64,000 bases of DNA, taken from contig NZ_JAIGNS010000002.1 in the NCBI RefSeq assembly GCF_019711615.1, positions 124,001 to 188,000 on the forward strand, read 5' to 3'. How positions within the stretch are numbered: position 1 is the first letter of the stretch; each line of letters starts with the position of its first letter. Below the pieces are notes generated by a model. That model had not been told where the DNA came from. It worked only from the letters and a program-made list of their open reading frames with translations, and made no database searches. The DNA is from Qipengyuania intermedia. GTDB lineage: Bacteria > Pseudomonadota > Alphaproteobacteria > Sphingomonadales > Sphingomonadaceae. This document shows positions 1-9,215 of the stretch, one piece after another. The position numbers were made by a program, and so were the translations under genes.

Positions 1-1305
1 GGGCGGCAGATCTATCTCGACCTGTTCAAATACTGGCTCAAGATATTCGCCATCGCCTTCGCCATGGGCGTCGTTTCGGGGATCGTGATGAGCTACCAGT
101 TCGGCACGAACTGGTCGGTCTTTTCCGACGTGGCCGGGCCGGTCATCGGGCCGCTCATGGCTTACGAGGTGCTGACCGCCTTCTTCCTCGAGGCAGGCTT
201 CCTCGGTGTCATGCTTTTCGGCATGAACAAGGTCGGCAAGAAGCTGCATTTCGCAGCGACCTGCATGGTGGCGCTTGGCACATTCGTTTCGGCGTTCTGG
301 ATCCTGTCTGTGAACAGCTGGATGCAGACGCCGACGGGTTACGAGATCGCTGCGAACGGGCAGTTCCTGCCCGGTCCGAGCTGGTGGGACATCGTGTTCA
401 ATCCCAGTTTCCCGTATCGCCTCGTGCATACCGTCATGGCCGCTTACCTGACGACCGCGTTCGTGGTGGGCGGGGTGGGAGCGTGGCACCTGCTCAAGGA
501 CAGTACCAACCTGCACGCGCGCAAGATGTTCTCGATGGCGATGTGGATGGCGGCCATCGTGACTCCCCTGCAGATCTTCGCGGGTGACATGCACGGCCTC
601 AACACGCTCGAGCACCAGCCGCAAAAAGTGATGGCGATGGAAGGGCATTTCGATAGCCATCCGGACGGTGCGCCGCTGATCCTGTTCGGCATTCCCGACA
701 GCGAGGCCAAGACGGTCCGCTACGCGATCCAGATTCCCAAACTGTCCTCGCTGATCCTCAAACACGATCTCGATGCGCCAATGGCGGGGCTCGATACGAT
801 CCCGGACGACGAGGAACCCCCGGTCGGCGTGGTGTTCTGGTCCTTCCGCGTGATGGTGGGGATCGGTTTCGCCATGCTCGGCATCGGTGCATGGAGCCTG
901 CTCGCGCGGTGGCGCCGCAAGCTCTACGACTGGCCCTGGCTGCACAGGGCCGCGCTCGTCATGGCACCATCCGGCTTCGTTGCCGTGCTGGCAGGGTGGA
1001 TCACCACCGAGGTCGGCCGCCAGCCATATGTGATCTACGGCCTTCTTCGCACGGCAGATGCGGCGAGCCCGCTGGACGCGCCAGCCGTCGCGGCATCGCT
1101 GCTGGCCTTCATTGTCGTCTATTTCGCCGTATTTGGCGTTGGCGTGTGGTACATCCTGCGACTGATGGGCAAGGTCCCGCACGTGGGCGAGGTGGGGGTC
1201 AAACGCGGCGACACCGGTCCGATCCGCACCGCCGGTATCACCCCGGGCCCGACCCAGAACCCGGGCCATGACGAGCCGCTTCCGGCCGACAAGGAAGACG
1301 TGTGA
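1..1305 (+). CDS. cydA: Cytochrome bd ubiquinol oxidase subunit I (5' truncated by window edge)
   Basis: This is the heme-bearing subunit of the quinol:O2 oxidoreductase of the inner membrane. The frame is open from base 1, so the start codon and the first heme-ligand segment lie outside the window; 434 codons are visible. It carries many hydrophobic segments, a QPQK stretch (about residue 202) and the family signature GWITTEVGRQPY near residue 340. The region between the conserved blocks is compact, which suggests the short Q-loop of the cyanide-insensitive (CIO) branch rather than the long E. coli form; that is inference. The stop overlaps the start of cydB (TGATG), so the two are translationally coupled. 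Confidence 0.95.
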   Translation, partial: GRQIYLDLFKYWLKIFAIAFAMGVVSGIVMSYQFGTNWSVFSDVAGPVIGPLMAYEVLTAFFLEAGFLGVMLFGMNKVGKKLHFAATCMVALGTFVSAFWILSVNSWMQTPTGYEIAANGQFLPGPSWWDIVFNPSFPYRLVHTVMAAYLTTAFVVGGVGAWHLLKDSTNLHARKMFSMAMWMAAIVTPLQIFAGDMHGLNTLEHQPQKVMAMEGHFDSHPDGAPLILFGIPDSEAKTVRYAIQIPKLSSLILKHDLDAPMAGLDTIPDDEEPPVGVVFWSFRVMVGIGFAMLGIGAWSLLARWRRKLYDWPWLHRAALVMAPSGFVAVLAGWITTEVGRQPYVIYGLLRTADAASPLDAPAVAASLLAFIVVYFAVFGVGVWYILRLMGKVPHVGEVGVKRGDTGPIRTAGITPGPTQNPGHDEPLPADKEDV

Positions 1306-2300
1306 TGGACCTGACAGTCATCTGGGCCTTCATCATCGCCTTCGCCGTCTTCGCCTACGTGGTGATGGACGGGTTCGACCTCGGCATCGGCATCCTGTTC
1401 CCGACCCTTAAGGTCGGGCAGGGACGGGACCGGGCGATGAACTCCATCGCTCCGGTGTGGGACGGCAACGAAACCTGGCTGGTGCTCGGCGGGGGCGGTC
1501 TCTTCGCGGCATTCCCGCTGGCTTATGCAGTCGTGTTGCCTGCCACCTATCCGCTAATCATCGCCATGCTGCTTGGCCTAGTCTTTCGCGGAGTCGCCTT
1601 CGAGTACCGCTGGCGTGATCCGGCACACCGGCCGTTCTGGGACGCAGCGTTCTTCGGCGGATCGCTGGTGGCGGCTATGGCGCAGGGCATGACGCTCGGC
1701 GCGCTGTTGCAGGGGGTCGAAGTGGTCGACCGGGCCTATGCCGGGAGCTGGTTCGACTGGCTGACGCCGTACACATTGCTGTGCGGGCTGGGCGTGGTCG
1801 CAGGCTATGCGCTGCTCGGTAGCACATGGCTCATCTGGAAGCTCGATGGCGGCGCGCAAAAGCATGCCCGCTGGCTCGCTCTGCGCGCCGCAATTGCCAC
1901 GATCGTGCTGATGGGAGCGGTGAGCCTCTACAACATCTTCCTCAACGCCGAATATGCCGAACGCTGGCTGACAGCGCCGGAAATCTACTTTGCCGCGCCG
2001 GTGCCGATTATCACGGCGATCATCGCGGTTTCGATGCTGCGGGCGATCGGCATGGACCGGAACAGCAAGCCGTTCTGGCTCTCGATCGCGCTGTTCCTGT
2101 TCGGTATGCTGGGGCTGGGCGTGACCATGTGGCCCTATGTAGTGCCGCCGGGTCTCACCATTTGGGACGCTGCAGCGCCCGAGCGAAGCCAGGTCTTCAT
2201 GCTCGTCGGTGTCGCGATCACCATGCCGCTGATCATCGCCTATACCGCGTGGGCATATTGGGTATTCCGCGGCAAGGTCTCGGACGAAGGCTACCACTGA
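1305..2300 (+). CDS. cydB: Cytochrome bd ubiquinol oxidase subunit II
   Basis: Second membrane subunit of the bd oxidase, 331 aa. The N-terminus has the conserved VMDGFDLGIG motif, followed by WDGNETWLVLGGGGLFAAFP and a further series of hydrophobic helices, as expected for the family. The ATG at 1305 overlaps the cydA stop; a GTG one codon upstream is also possible. The stop overlaps the ATG of the small DUF2474 gene, so all three are one coupled operon. Confidence 0.95.
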   Translation: MDLTVIWAFIIAFAVFAYVVMDGFDLGIGILFPTLKVGQGRDRAMNSIAPVWDGNETWLVLGGGGLFAAFPLAYAVVLPATYPLIIAMLLGLVFRGVAFEYRWRDPAHRPFWDAAFFGGSLVAAMAQGMTLGALLQGVEVVDRAYAGSWFDWLTPYTLLCGLGVVAGYALLGSTWLIWKLDGGAQKHARWLALRAAIATIVLMGAVSLYNIFLNAEYAERWLTAPEIYFAAPVPIITAIIAVSMLRAIGMDRNSKPFWLSIALFLFGMLGLGVTMWPYVVPPGLTIWDAAAPERSQVFMLVGVAITMPLIIAYTAWAYWVFRGKVSDEGYH

Positions 2301-2428
2301 TGGCGGAGCCCACCGGTCCGCAGTCGCCGCTATGGAAGCGACTGGCGTGGATGGCCGCGATCTGGCTCGCCAGCGTCGCAGTCCTTGGCGCTGTGGCGAT
2401 GGTTATCCGCTTCTGGCTGAAGGTCTGA
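2300..2428 (+). CDS. DUF2474-type small membrane protein, CydX-like
   Basis: A 42-residue protein starting at the ATG that overlaps the cydB stop (TGATG). It has a short hydrophilic N-terminus with a proline (MAEPTGPQSP), a W-K-R stretch, then a single hydrophobic helix (about residues 17-37) ending in RFWLKV. Size, single-span topology and position directly after cydB match the DUF2474 family of small proteins accompanying CIO-type cydAB operons, analogous to CydX. A role in assembly or stability of the oxidase is inferred from the family context. Confidence 0.8.
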   Translation: MAEPTGPQSPLWKRLAWMAAIWLASVAVLGAVAMVIRFWLKV

Positions 2429-2468
2429 ACTGGCCCGACACACAGCGGTGCCGAGGCCAATCTCAGAG

Positions 2469-3653
2469 TTACTTACCCAGGCTGGCCCGCGCCTTCGTGA
2501 AGACCTCGACCGCATGGTCGATGTCGTCGCGCGTGATGGCGGAGGACATTTGCGTGCGGATACGGGCCTTGCCCTTCGGAACGACGGGAAACGAGAAGGC
2601 GGTCACGTAGATCCCGTTGGCGCGGGCATGGGCGGCGAAATCGGCCGCATCCTTGGCATCGTAGAGCATGATCGGGATGATCGGATGCTCGCCCGGCAGG
2701 ATGTCGAAGCCTTCCGCCTCCAGCTTCTCGCGGAAATAGCGGGTGTTCTCCCACAGCTTGGCGCGCTGTTCGCCGCGGCGGGCGAGTTCGAGCGCCTTGA
2801 TCGAACCGGCAACCACGGGCGGCGCGACCGAATTCGAAAACAGGTAAGGGCGCGACCGCTGGCGCAGTATCGACACGATCTCCGGCCTCGCGCTGGTGTA
2901 GCCGCCGCTTGCCCCGCCCAGCGCCTTGCCGAGCGTGCCGGTCGTGATGTCCACCCGGTCCATGCAATTGCGATATTCATGCGTTCCTCGGCCGTTCTCG
3001 CCAAGGAAGCCGGTGGCGTGGCAATCGTCGAAATGGACCAGCGCGTCGTATTTTTCGGCAAGGGCGCAGATCTCGTCGAGGCGGGCGATGAAGCCGTCCA
3101 TGGAGAACACGCCGTCGGTCGTGATCAGCTTGAAGCGGGCACCTGCCGCATCGGCTTCCTTCAGCCGCTCTTCCAGCTCGCCCATGTCGTTATTGGCGTA
3201 GCGATAGCGCTGCGCCTTGCACAGGCGCACACCGTCGATGATGCTGGCATGGTTGAGCGCGTCCGAAATGACCGCATCCTCGGCCGTCAGCAGCGTTTCG
3301 AACAAGCCCGCGTTGGCGTCGAAGCAGGAAGGGTAGAGGATTGTTTCGTCGAAACCGACGAAGTCCGAAATGCTCTGCTCCAGCTGCTTGTGGATGTCCT
3401 GCGTGCCGCAAATAAAGCGGACCGAGGCCATGCCGAAACCGTGGGTGTCGAGCCCTTCGCGCGATGCCGCGCGGATTTCCTCGTTATCGGCGAGGCCGAG
3501 ATAATTGTTCGCACACAGGTTCACGACCTTGCGCGAACCGAGGTCGACGGTTCCACTCTGCGGCGAGGTGATCTCCTGTTCGGACTTGAACAGGCCCTGT
3601 TCCTCGATGCTCTCCAGTTCCTGGGCGAGATATTCGTAAAAGCGCTGGCTCAT
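2469..3653 (-). CDS. kbl: Glycine C-acetyltransferase (2-amino-3-ketobutyrate CoA ligase)
   Basis: PLP enzyme that cleaves 2-amino-3-ketobutyrate with CoA to glycine and acetyl-CoA, the second step of threonine degradation; cytosolic. At 394 aa it is full length. The PLP lysine lies in [13 protein letters not shown] (K243), with [10 protein letters not shown] before it and HASIIDG near residue 135, all typical of the alpha-oxoamine synthase family. The ATG at 3653 has a GAGGAAAT ribosome-binding site that overlaps the tdh stop codon, so tdh and kbl form one operon. Confidence 0.97.
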   Translation of the reverse strand: MSQRFYEYLAQELESIEEQGLFKSEQEITSPQSGTVDLGSRKVVNLCANNYLGLADNEEIRAASREGLDTHGFGMASVRFICGTQDIHKQLEQSISDFVGFDETILYPSCFDANAGLFETLLTAEDAVISDALNHASIIDGVRLCKAQRYRYANNDMGELEERLKEADAAGARFKLITTDGVFSMDGFIARLDEICALAEKYDALVHFDDCHATGFLGENGRGTHEYRNCMDRVDITTGTLGKALGGASGGYTSARPEIVSILRQRSRPYLFSNSVAPPVVAGSIKALELARRGEQRAKLWENTRYFREKLEAEGFDILPGEHPIIPIMLYDAKDAADFAAHARANGIYVTAFSFPVVPKGKARIRTQMSSAITRDDIDHAVEVFTKARASLGK

Positions 3654-3662
3654 CGTATTTCC

Positions 3663-4691
3663 TCAATTATCCCAGTTCAGCACGACCTTGCAGGCCTCGC
3701 CCGAGGCCATGGCGGCGAAGCCTTCCTCGAAACGGTCGACCGGTAGGCGGTGGGTGATGATCGGCGAAAGATCGAGGCCCGACTGGATGAAGACCGACAT
3801 CTTGTACCAGGTCTCGAAGATCTCGCGGCCATAGACGCCCTTCAGCGTCAGCATGTTGAAGATGACCTTGTCCATGTCGACCCTCGGCGCTTCTGCAGGC
3901 AGGCCGAGGATCGCGACCTTGCCGCCATGCGCCATGTTGTCGATGAGCGAGGCGAAACCCGCCGGCGATCCCGACATTTCGAGGCCCACGTCGAAGCCTT
4001 CGGCCATGCCGAGTTCCTGTTGCATGTCCTCGATCGTGCGCTTGGTGGGATTGACCGTCGCGGTTGCCCCCATCTTGAGCGCGAGAGCGAGGCGGTCTTC
4101 GTTGAGATCGCTGACGACGACGTGGCGCGCGCCTGCGTGACGGCAGACGGCGGCAGCCATGATGCCGATGGGACCGGCCCCGACGATCAGCACGTCTTCA
4201 CCCAGCACGTCGAACTGCAGCGCGGTGTGCACGGCATTGCCGAAAGGATCGAAGATGGATGCGACATCGAGGTCGATGCCCGGCTGGTGCACCCAAAGGT
4301 TCGCTGCCGGGAGCACGAGATATTCGGCAAAAGCGCCCGGGCGGTTCACGCCGATGCCCTGGCTGTCGGCACACACGTGGCGGCGACCGGCCATGCAATT
4401 GCGGCAGCGTCCGCACACGACGTGTCCTTCGCCCGAGACGATCTGGCCGACTTCGAAACCAGAGACGTTGTCGCCGAACTCGACGATCTCGCCGACGAAT
4501 TCGTGACCGACCGTCATGGGGACGGGGATCGTGCGCTGGGCCCATTCATCCCAGTTCCAGATGTGCATGTCGGTGCCGCAGATCGCGGTCCTGCGGATCT
4601 TTACCTTCACGTCGTTCGAGCCGACCTCGGGCTCGGGCACGTCCTGGAGCCAGAGCCCCTTTTCCGCCTTGGCCTTGACCAATGCCTTCAC
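3663..4691 (-). CDS. tdh: L-threonine 3-dehydrogenase
   Basis: Zinc, NAD-dependent medium-chain dehydrogenase that oxidises threonine to 2-amino-3-ketobutyrate; 342 aa, full length. Catalytic zinc region [15 protein letters not shown] and [10 protein letters not shown], structural zinc cysteines in [15 protein letters not shown], and a Rossmann stretch [11 protein letters not shown] near residue 170. The start is GTG at 4691, supported by a GGAG about eight bases upstream. It is first in the tdh-kbl operon and divergent from an XRE-cupin regulator. Confidence 0.96.
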   Translation of the reverse strand: MKALVKAKAEKGLWLQDVPEPEVGSNDVKVKIRRTAICGTDMHIWNWDEWAQRTIPVPMTVGHEFVGEIVEFGDNVSGFEVGQIVSGEGHVVCGRCRNCMAGRRHVCADSQGIGVNRPGAFAEYLVLPAANLWVHQPGIDLDVASIFDPFGNAVHTALQFDVLGEDVLIVGAGPIGIMAAAVCRHAGARHVVVSDLNEDRLALALKMGATATVNPTKRTIEDMQQELGMAEGFDVGLEMSGSPAGFASLIDNMAHGGKVAILGLPAEAPRVDMDKVIFNMLTLKGVYGREIFETWYKMSVFIQSGLDLSPIITHRLPVDRFEEGFAAMASGEACKVVLNWDN

Positions 4692-4765
4692 AAAACGTCT
4701 CCGTCACTATATCAGAATGGCGCCTCTATACTGGAAAAGCGCAACGGTGCAACAAGGGTCCCAGC
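4692..4765. promoter_or_regulatory. Divergent promoter region of tdh-kbl and the XRE-cupin gene
   Basis: This 74-bp gap separates two divergent starts. TATAGT on the minus strand (4706-4711) and TATACT on the plus strand (4727-4732) could be overlapping -10 elements, with a GGCGCC centre between them at 4720-4725. No strong -35 is visible. Binding of the adjacent regulator here is inference. Confidence 0.35.
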
Positions 4766-5332
4766 ATGTCGGATAATGCCATCAGCCAGGAGTTCGGTCG
4801 CCGTGTGGGGGTGATGCGGCGCACGCACAAGATCACTCTCGACCAACTGGCCGAACGGTCAGGTGTAAGCCGTTCGATGCTCTCCCAGATCGAGCGCGGG
4901 AAGGCCAATCCGACGCTCGCCGTGGCAGCGCGGATCGCCGATGCCTTCGGCCTGTCGATCGTGCATCTGATCGAAGAGGAAATCCGCCCCTCGCTGGTCG
5001 AAGTCGTCGACGCGGACGACGAGCAGGCCCTGTTCAGCGAGAAGAACGGCTGCCGCCTGCGCACGCTGACCCCGCTGCACATGGAAAAGAACGTCGAGTT
5101 CTACGAGCTTACCTTCGCGCCGGGCGGTGAGCTCGACAGCGATGCCCATTTTGCCGGAACGCGCGAGATGCTGAGCGTGGCCAAGGGCTCTGTCGAAGTC
5201 GCAGTCGGGGTCGAACCGCCCACCGCGCTAGCGCAGGGCGATACCGCGCATTACCCCGCCGACCGCAAGCACAAGATCGCCAACCGCGGCAGCGAAGACG
5301 CGGTCTGCTACCTCGTCGTATCCTACGCCTGA
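4766..5332 (+). CDS. XRE-family transcriptional regulator with C-terminal cupin
   Basis: A 188-aa regulator: N-terminal helix-turn-helix (about residues 10-65, with TLDQLAERSGVSRSMLSQIERGKANPTL) and a C-terminal cupin_2 fold (about 110-188) that probably binds a small ligand. The ATG at 4766 is chosen because the conserved HTH begins just after it; the frame stays open 28 codons further upstream, but that stretch would overlap the tdh start. Its divergent position suggests control of threonine catabolism; the ligand is unknown. Confidence 0.88.
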   Translation: MSDNAISQEFGRRVGVMRRTHKITLDQLAERSGVSRSMLSQIERGKANPTLAVAARIADAFGLSIVHLIEEEIRPSLVEVVDADDEQALFSEKNGCRLRTLTPLHMEKNVEFYELTFAPGGELDSDAHFAGTREMLSVAKGSVEVAVGVEPPTALAQGDTAHYPADRKHKIANRGSEDAVCYLVVSYA

Positions 5333-5350
5333 CCCGCCGAGGGCCCTGCG

Positions 5351-6823
5351 TCAGAGGACTGCCGGAACGAGCCAGACCGCGATGATCGAAACCAGGATGA
5401 TCGCGACGATGTTGAGCCACAGCCCCGCGCGCATCATGTCCTTGATCGCGACGTCGCCGCTACTGAAGACGATCGCATTGGGCGGGGTGGCGACGGGCAG
5501 CATGTAGGCGCAGCTTGCAGCGATAGTCACCGGGACCACCAGGATGAGGGGATCGATCCCCAGTTCGATCGCCAGCGCCGCAACGACCGGCAAGAGGGTC
5601 GCGGTGGTCGCGACATTGCTGGTTAGCTCGGTCAGGAAGATCACCAGCGTAGTCAGCGCAATCACGAGAAGAATGTGATTGATTTCGCCCAGCGGGGCGA
5701 GCTGCTGGCCCAGCCACAGGGTGAGGCCGGTGGACGATAGCGCCGCGGCCAGCGACAGGCCGCCGCCGAACAGGATGAGGACGCCCCAGGGCAGGCGCTT
5801 GGTGTCTTCCCAAGTGACGAGCGCGTGGCGATCGACGCCGCTCGGGATCAGGAATGCGAGCAGGGCAACGGCCATCGCAATGCCCGCATCGGACAACCCT
5901 TCGATACCGAGCAGGCCCGAAAGCGGCTTGCGCATGATCCAGCCGAAAACGAGCAGGGCGAAAAGGGCTGCCGTGCGCTTTTCGGCGATGCTCATCTTGC
6001 CAAGCGCCTCGTGGCGCCGGTCCATTTCGGCAATCGTTTCGGCAGACGACACAAATTCGACCGGAAACAGGAAGCGCGTAAGCAGCAGCCAGCCGAGCGG
6101 AAGCAGGATGACGGAGACCGGTACGCCGATCATCATCCACTGGGCGAACGGGATCTCCACCTGGTATTCGCTTTGCAGGAACCCGGCCATGAAGGCATTG
6201 GGCGGGGTGCCGACCAGCGTGGCGACACCGCCGATCGAGGCCCCGTAGGCGAGGCCGAGCAACAGGGCGAGCGTGAAATCGCGCTTTCCCTTTTCGCCCA
6301 GTCCCGGTGAGGTTTCGCCCACGACCAGGGCCAGCGAGACCGCGATGGGGAACAGCATCAGCGTGGTCGAGGTGTTCGAGATCCACATGCTGAGGAGGGC
6401 TGCAGCCAGCATGAAACCTGCGACGAGCCCCTTCCCGGTGCTGCCCATGTGGCGGAAGATCGCAAGGGCGAGGCGGCGGTGAAGCTGGCTCCGCTCTACC
6501 GCCAGGGCGACGAGGAACCCGCCGAGGAAAAGGTATATGATAGGATTTGCGTAGGGTGCTGCAGCCTCGTCTACCGTGGCAATTCCGGCCAGCGGGAACG
6601 CGATGATCGGGATGAGGGCCGTAACCGGCAACGGCACCGCTTCGGTGGCCCACCAGATCGCCATCAGCACCCCGATTGCGGCGGCGACCTGCGCAGGACG
6701 ATCCAGTTCATCCGGACTGAACGCGAAAAAGAAGACGGCAAAGGCGACAAGGCCCGCGATGAGGCCGACCGGATTGAATCCGCGCGGCTGGTCGGCGCTG
6801 GCGGCCGGGTTAGTCTTGGTCAT
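5351..6823 (-). CDS. DASS/SLC13-family sodium:carboxylate symporter
   Basis: Inner-membrane transporter of 490 aa with about a dozen hydrophobic segments. The family's two clamshell motifs are visible: SNTSTT near residue 152 and TSNVATTATLLPVV near 400, followed by ATPPNAIVFSSG near 448. The substrate (di- or tricarboxylate, or sulfate) cannot be fixed from sequence. Its start lies 14 nt inside the end of the upstream SGNH-hydrolase gene, so the two are likely cotranscribed. It converges on the XRE gene. Confidence 0.88.
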   Translation of the reverse strand: MTKTNPAASADQPRGFNPVGLIAGLVAFAVFFFAFSPDELDRPAQVAAAIGVLMAIWWATEAVPLPVTALIPIIAFPLAGIATVDEAAAPYANPIIYLFLGGFLVALAVERSQLHRRLALAIFRHMGSTGKGLVAGFMLAAALLSMWISNTSTTLMLFPIAVSLALVVGETSPGLGEKGKRDFTLALLLGLAYGASIGGVATLVGTPPNAFMAGFLQSEYQVEIPFAQWMMIGVPVSVILLPLGWLLLTRFLFPVEFVSSAETIAEMDRRHEALGKMSIAEKRTAALFALLVFGWIMRKPLSGLLGIEGLSDAGIAMAVALLAFLIPSGVDRHALVTWEDTKRLPWGVLILFGGGLSLAAALSSTGLTLWLGQQLAPLGEINHILLVIALTTLVIFLTELTSNVATTATLLPVVAALAIELGIDPLILVVPVTIAASCAYMLPVATPPNAIVFSSGDVAIKDMMRAGLWLNIVAIILVSIIAVWLVPAVL

Positions 6824-7655
6824 TCGCTGTCCGTCCGAAGAAGCTGGATACGGTATCCTGCGCGACCTGCTGCAGGAAGAGCGCGTCCTCAGCGCTCACC
6901 GCGCCGAAATAGTCGTAGGGATTGCCGACCGGCGATTGCCCGTAGAGCGTCGCGAAGACCGTCGCCGCGGCAAGATAGGTGCCGAGCATGCTCGGGTGAG
7001 AGGAATCGAACGGTTTGTGCAGGACGATATCGGGCCGCCGCCGCAATGCCTCTTCGAACGCCAACCCGACGGGGATGACCATGGCATCGAGCCGGTTTGC
7101 AGTGTCGATGTAGAGCCGTGCTGTCTGCGCGGTCATGTCTGGCGAGTAGCGCCGATGCTCGGGCGCGTAGGCTGGTGTCATGTAAAGCACCGGCTCTGCA
7201 CCGGCTGAGCGGATCGTGTCGGCGTGCCTGGTGGCCGCTTCGTTGAAGCGCGCGCGACTCTCTTCGGTGAGGGCGGCGGAGCTGATCCCTTGCAGGATTA
7301 CCAGTTCGAAGGGCCGATCGACACTCAGTTTGGTGTGATCGACCAGATGCTCCACCGCATGATCCCGCAGCGCCGCACCGCCGATGGTCGCCGACTTGTA
7401 GGATGGCTCAGCCTCTCCCAGAACGCCGGAGGCAGCGACCATGCGCTGGACATGGTTATGCAGGCTGTCGTTGTAGTAGAAGTAGCTGTTCCCGATGAAC
7501 AGGATCGTCTGCGGCGGCGCATGGTCGAGTTGCGTGACCTCGGGCGCCGGCAGGCCATAGGTGGCGGATTGCGCCGAGAGGGGGCTGCAGCCCGAAGCAA
7601 GCGGCATCGTCGAAGCGGCTGCCAGGAGCAACAAGCCTGCACGCAAAAACGCCAT
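6810..7655 (-). CDS. SGNH/GDSL-hydrolase-like exported protein (DUF4886-like)
   Basis: A 281-aa protein with a signal peptide ending in LASGC, compatible with a lipobox, so it is probably a periplasmic lipoprotein. After it comes ILFIGNSYFYYND, which resembles SGNH block I, and DSSHPSMLGTYLAA near residue 234, which resembles block V with the catalytic Asp/His. A GDSL-like esterase or acylhydrolase activity is inferred from these motifs; the substrate is unknown. It overlaps the downstream carboxylate symporter by 14 nt. Confidence 0.65.
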   Translation of the reverse strand: MAFLRAGLLLLAAASTMPLASGCSPLSAQSATYGLPAPEVTQLDHAPPQTILFIGNSYFYYNDSLHNHVQRMVAASGVLGEAEPSYKSATIGGAALRDHAVEHLVDHTKLSVDRPFELVILQGISSAALTEESRARFNEAATRHADTIRSAGAEPVLYMTPAYAPEHRRYSPDMTAQTARLYIDTANRLDAMVIPVGLAFEEALRRRPDIVLHKPFDSSHPSMLGTYLAAATVFATLYGQSPVGNPYDYFGAVSAEDALFLQQVAQDTVSSFFGRTANDQD

Positions 7656-7951
7656 TCCTCATCCCCCGATCGCGGCCTGATCCGGCCAGTCCCCGACCGA
7701 GTGATGCGCCCAGATTGCCCAATCTGCAAGCCATGCTGTTATTGGCGCAGGTGCCGGTGCGGGAAGATATTCTCTTTCGCCTCGATGGTTCGAACCATCG
7801 AAGTTTTCTCTGGCGGAAGATCGCCATTGAAGCGCCGCCGATTGCCGACGAAAGCGACGGGCTCTATGGCAGCTTGCACAACGCTCGGGGGCGCCGGCTC
7901 TCGATCGATCTGCGTACGGAAACTTGGCAACCCGTCTCTCGGGAGAAATCG
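7656..7951. other. Divergent intergenic region with a perfect 20-bp palindrome
   Basis: This gap lies between the minus-strand SGNH gene and the plus-strand M14 gene. The plus frame of the M14 gene happens to remain open upstream to 7715, but the signal peptide and ribosome-binding site put the start at 7952. At 7782-7801 there is a perfect palindrome TCGATGGTTCGAACCATCGA. Nothing else recognisable was seen. Confidence 0.6.
7782..7801. promoter_or_regulatory. Perfect 20-bp palindrome, possible operator or hairpin
   Basis: TCGATGGTTCGAACCATCGA equals its own reverse complement. As RNA it could fold to an 8-bp stem with a 4-nt loop. On the plus strand it is followed by AGTTTTCTC, too weak for a confident terminator. 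Its place between divergent genes favours an operator, but the binding protein is unknown. Confidence 0.4.
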
Positions 7952-9169
7952 ATGAAACGCGGCCTGAGTACATTGGTTATCGCCGCAGTCTGGCTTTCCG
8001 GCTGTGCCATGCCGGGCGCGGCACCCGGCGAAGGCTTTCCGGATATGCTGGCTGTTGCCGATGCGCGCTGCGGCGATGGCACGATGGCGATCGACACGGC
8101 TTTCGACGCGGGGGCGCTGGCATCCTGCACCGTGGGTGACGACGGGCGCATTGCCATCACGCTGTCGCCGGAGGATGCACCGCCGATAAATTGCAGCCCT
8201 TGGTATGCGTTTCGCTTGCACAGCAATGCGCCGCGCGTGGTCGGTGTCGATCTCGACTATACGGCCTGCGGGCACCGCTACGAACCGAAAGTGAGCTACG
8301 ACGGGGTCGACTGGACCAGTCTCGATCCTGCTAACGTCGCAGTGGAAGAGATCGACGGGTCGCGGGTGGCACGCCTTTCCATCCCGACCGATGGACGACC
8401 CCTGTTCGTTTCGGCGCAGGAAATTATCGCTCCTGCTGCCTACGATAGCTGGCTGGACGGGCTGGAAGCAAAGGTGTCGGTGGAGCGCGCAACTCTCGGC
8501 CTGTCCGCCGAGGGCCGCGCGATCGAGATCGTGCGGATCGGCAATCCGGCGGCATCGGAGCAGGTCGTACTGGTGGGTCGCCAACATCCTCCCGAAGTAA
8601 CCGGCGCGCTGGCGATGTTCCCATTCGTCGAGACCTTACTCGAAGATACCGAACTGGCCCGGCGTTTCCGCGAACGTTTCCGCGTCCTGGCGGTGCCTCT
8701 TCTCAATCCCGACGGTGTGGTGAGGGGGCACTGGCGGCACAATACCGGCGGCGTCGATCTGAACCGCGATTGGGGGCCTTTCACGCAGCCGGAAACACAG
8801 CTGATGCGGGACCTGCTGGCGGCAATCGATGACGATCCCGGCAAGCGCCTGCGGCTGTTGCTCGATTTTCATTCGACCGGGCGCGACGTGTTTTACACGA
8901 TCCCCGACGAGCTGGAGACGGATCCACCGCTCTTCACCCGAAACTGGCTGGCGCGCTACCAGGACCGGATGGACGGTTACGAGGTCTATCGCGACGCACG
9001 CCACGAAGTAGGCCGCCCGATATCCAAGGCCTATGCCTTCGATACCTATGGCGTGCCTGCCGTGACATTCGAACTCGGCGACGAGACCGACCGGACGCTG
9101 ATCCGCCGCATCGGGCGCGAAGCGGCAATCGCCATGATGGAGGAACTACTGGCGACCGACCGGCCATGA
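7952..9169 (+). CDS. M14-family zinc carboxypeptidase, lipoprotein
   Basis: A 405-aa exported metallopeptidase. The N-terminus is a signal peptide with lipobox LSGC (C18). Zinc ligands are in GRQHPPEV (His, Glu) and LLDFHSTG (His); NPDGVVRGHWRHNTGGVDLNRDW carries substrate-binding Asn/Arg, and the catalytic Glu is in VTFELGDETDR near the C-terminus. All catalytic positions look intact. The ATG at 7952 is preceded by GGGAGA at proper spacing. A second M14 gene, without a signal peptide, lies at 37162-38301. Confidence 0.85.
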   Translation: MKRGLSTLVIAAVWLSGCAMPGAAPGEGFPDMLAVADARCGDGTMAIDTAFDAGALASCTVGDDGRIAITLSPEDAPPINCSPWYAFRLHSNAPRVVGVDLDYTACGHRYEPKVSYDGVDWTSLDPANVAVEEIDGSRVARLSIPTDGRPLFVSAQEIIAPAAYDSWLDGLEAKVSVERATLGLSAEGRAIEIVRIGNPAASEQVVLVGRQHPPEVTGALAMFPFVETLLEDTELARRFRERFRVLAVPLLNPDGVVRGHWRHNTGGVDLNRDWGPFTQPETQLMRDLLAAIDDDPGKRLRLLLDFHSTGRDVFYTIPDELETDPPLFTRNWLARYQDRMDGYEVYRDARHEVGRPISKAYAFDTYGVPAVTFELGDETDRTLIRRIGREAAIAMMEELLATDRP

Positions 9170-9215
9170 ATTGCCATTTGCTCCGGCTGCTGGCCGGGTT
9201 TGCGTAGGGGGCTTC

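Noticed and set aside
2448..3746. 432-codon plus-strand frame opposite kbl
   Set aside because: Antisense of a clear PLP enzyme gene; no recognisable protein.
7780..7803. tRNA T-arm-like GGTTCGAACC
   Set aside because: It is part of a perfect palindrome with no acceptor, D or anticodon arms around it.
7715..7951. N-terminal extension of the M14 peptidase
   Set aside because: The signal peptide and a GGGAGA ribosome-binding site place the start at 7952; an extension would bury the signal peptide.
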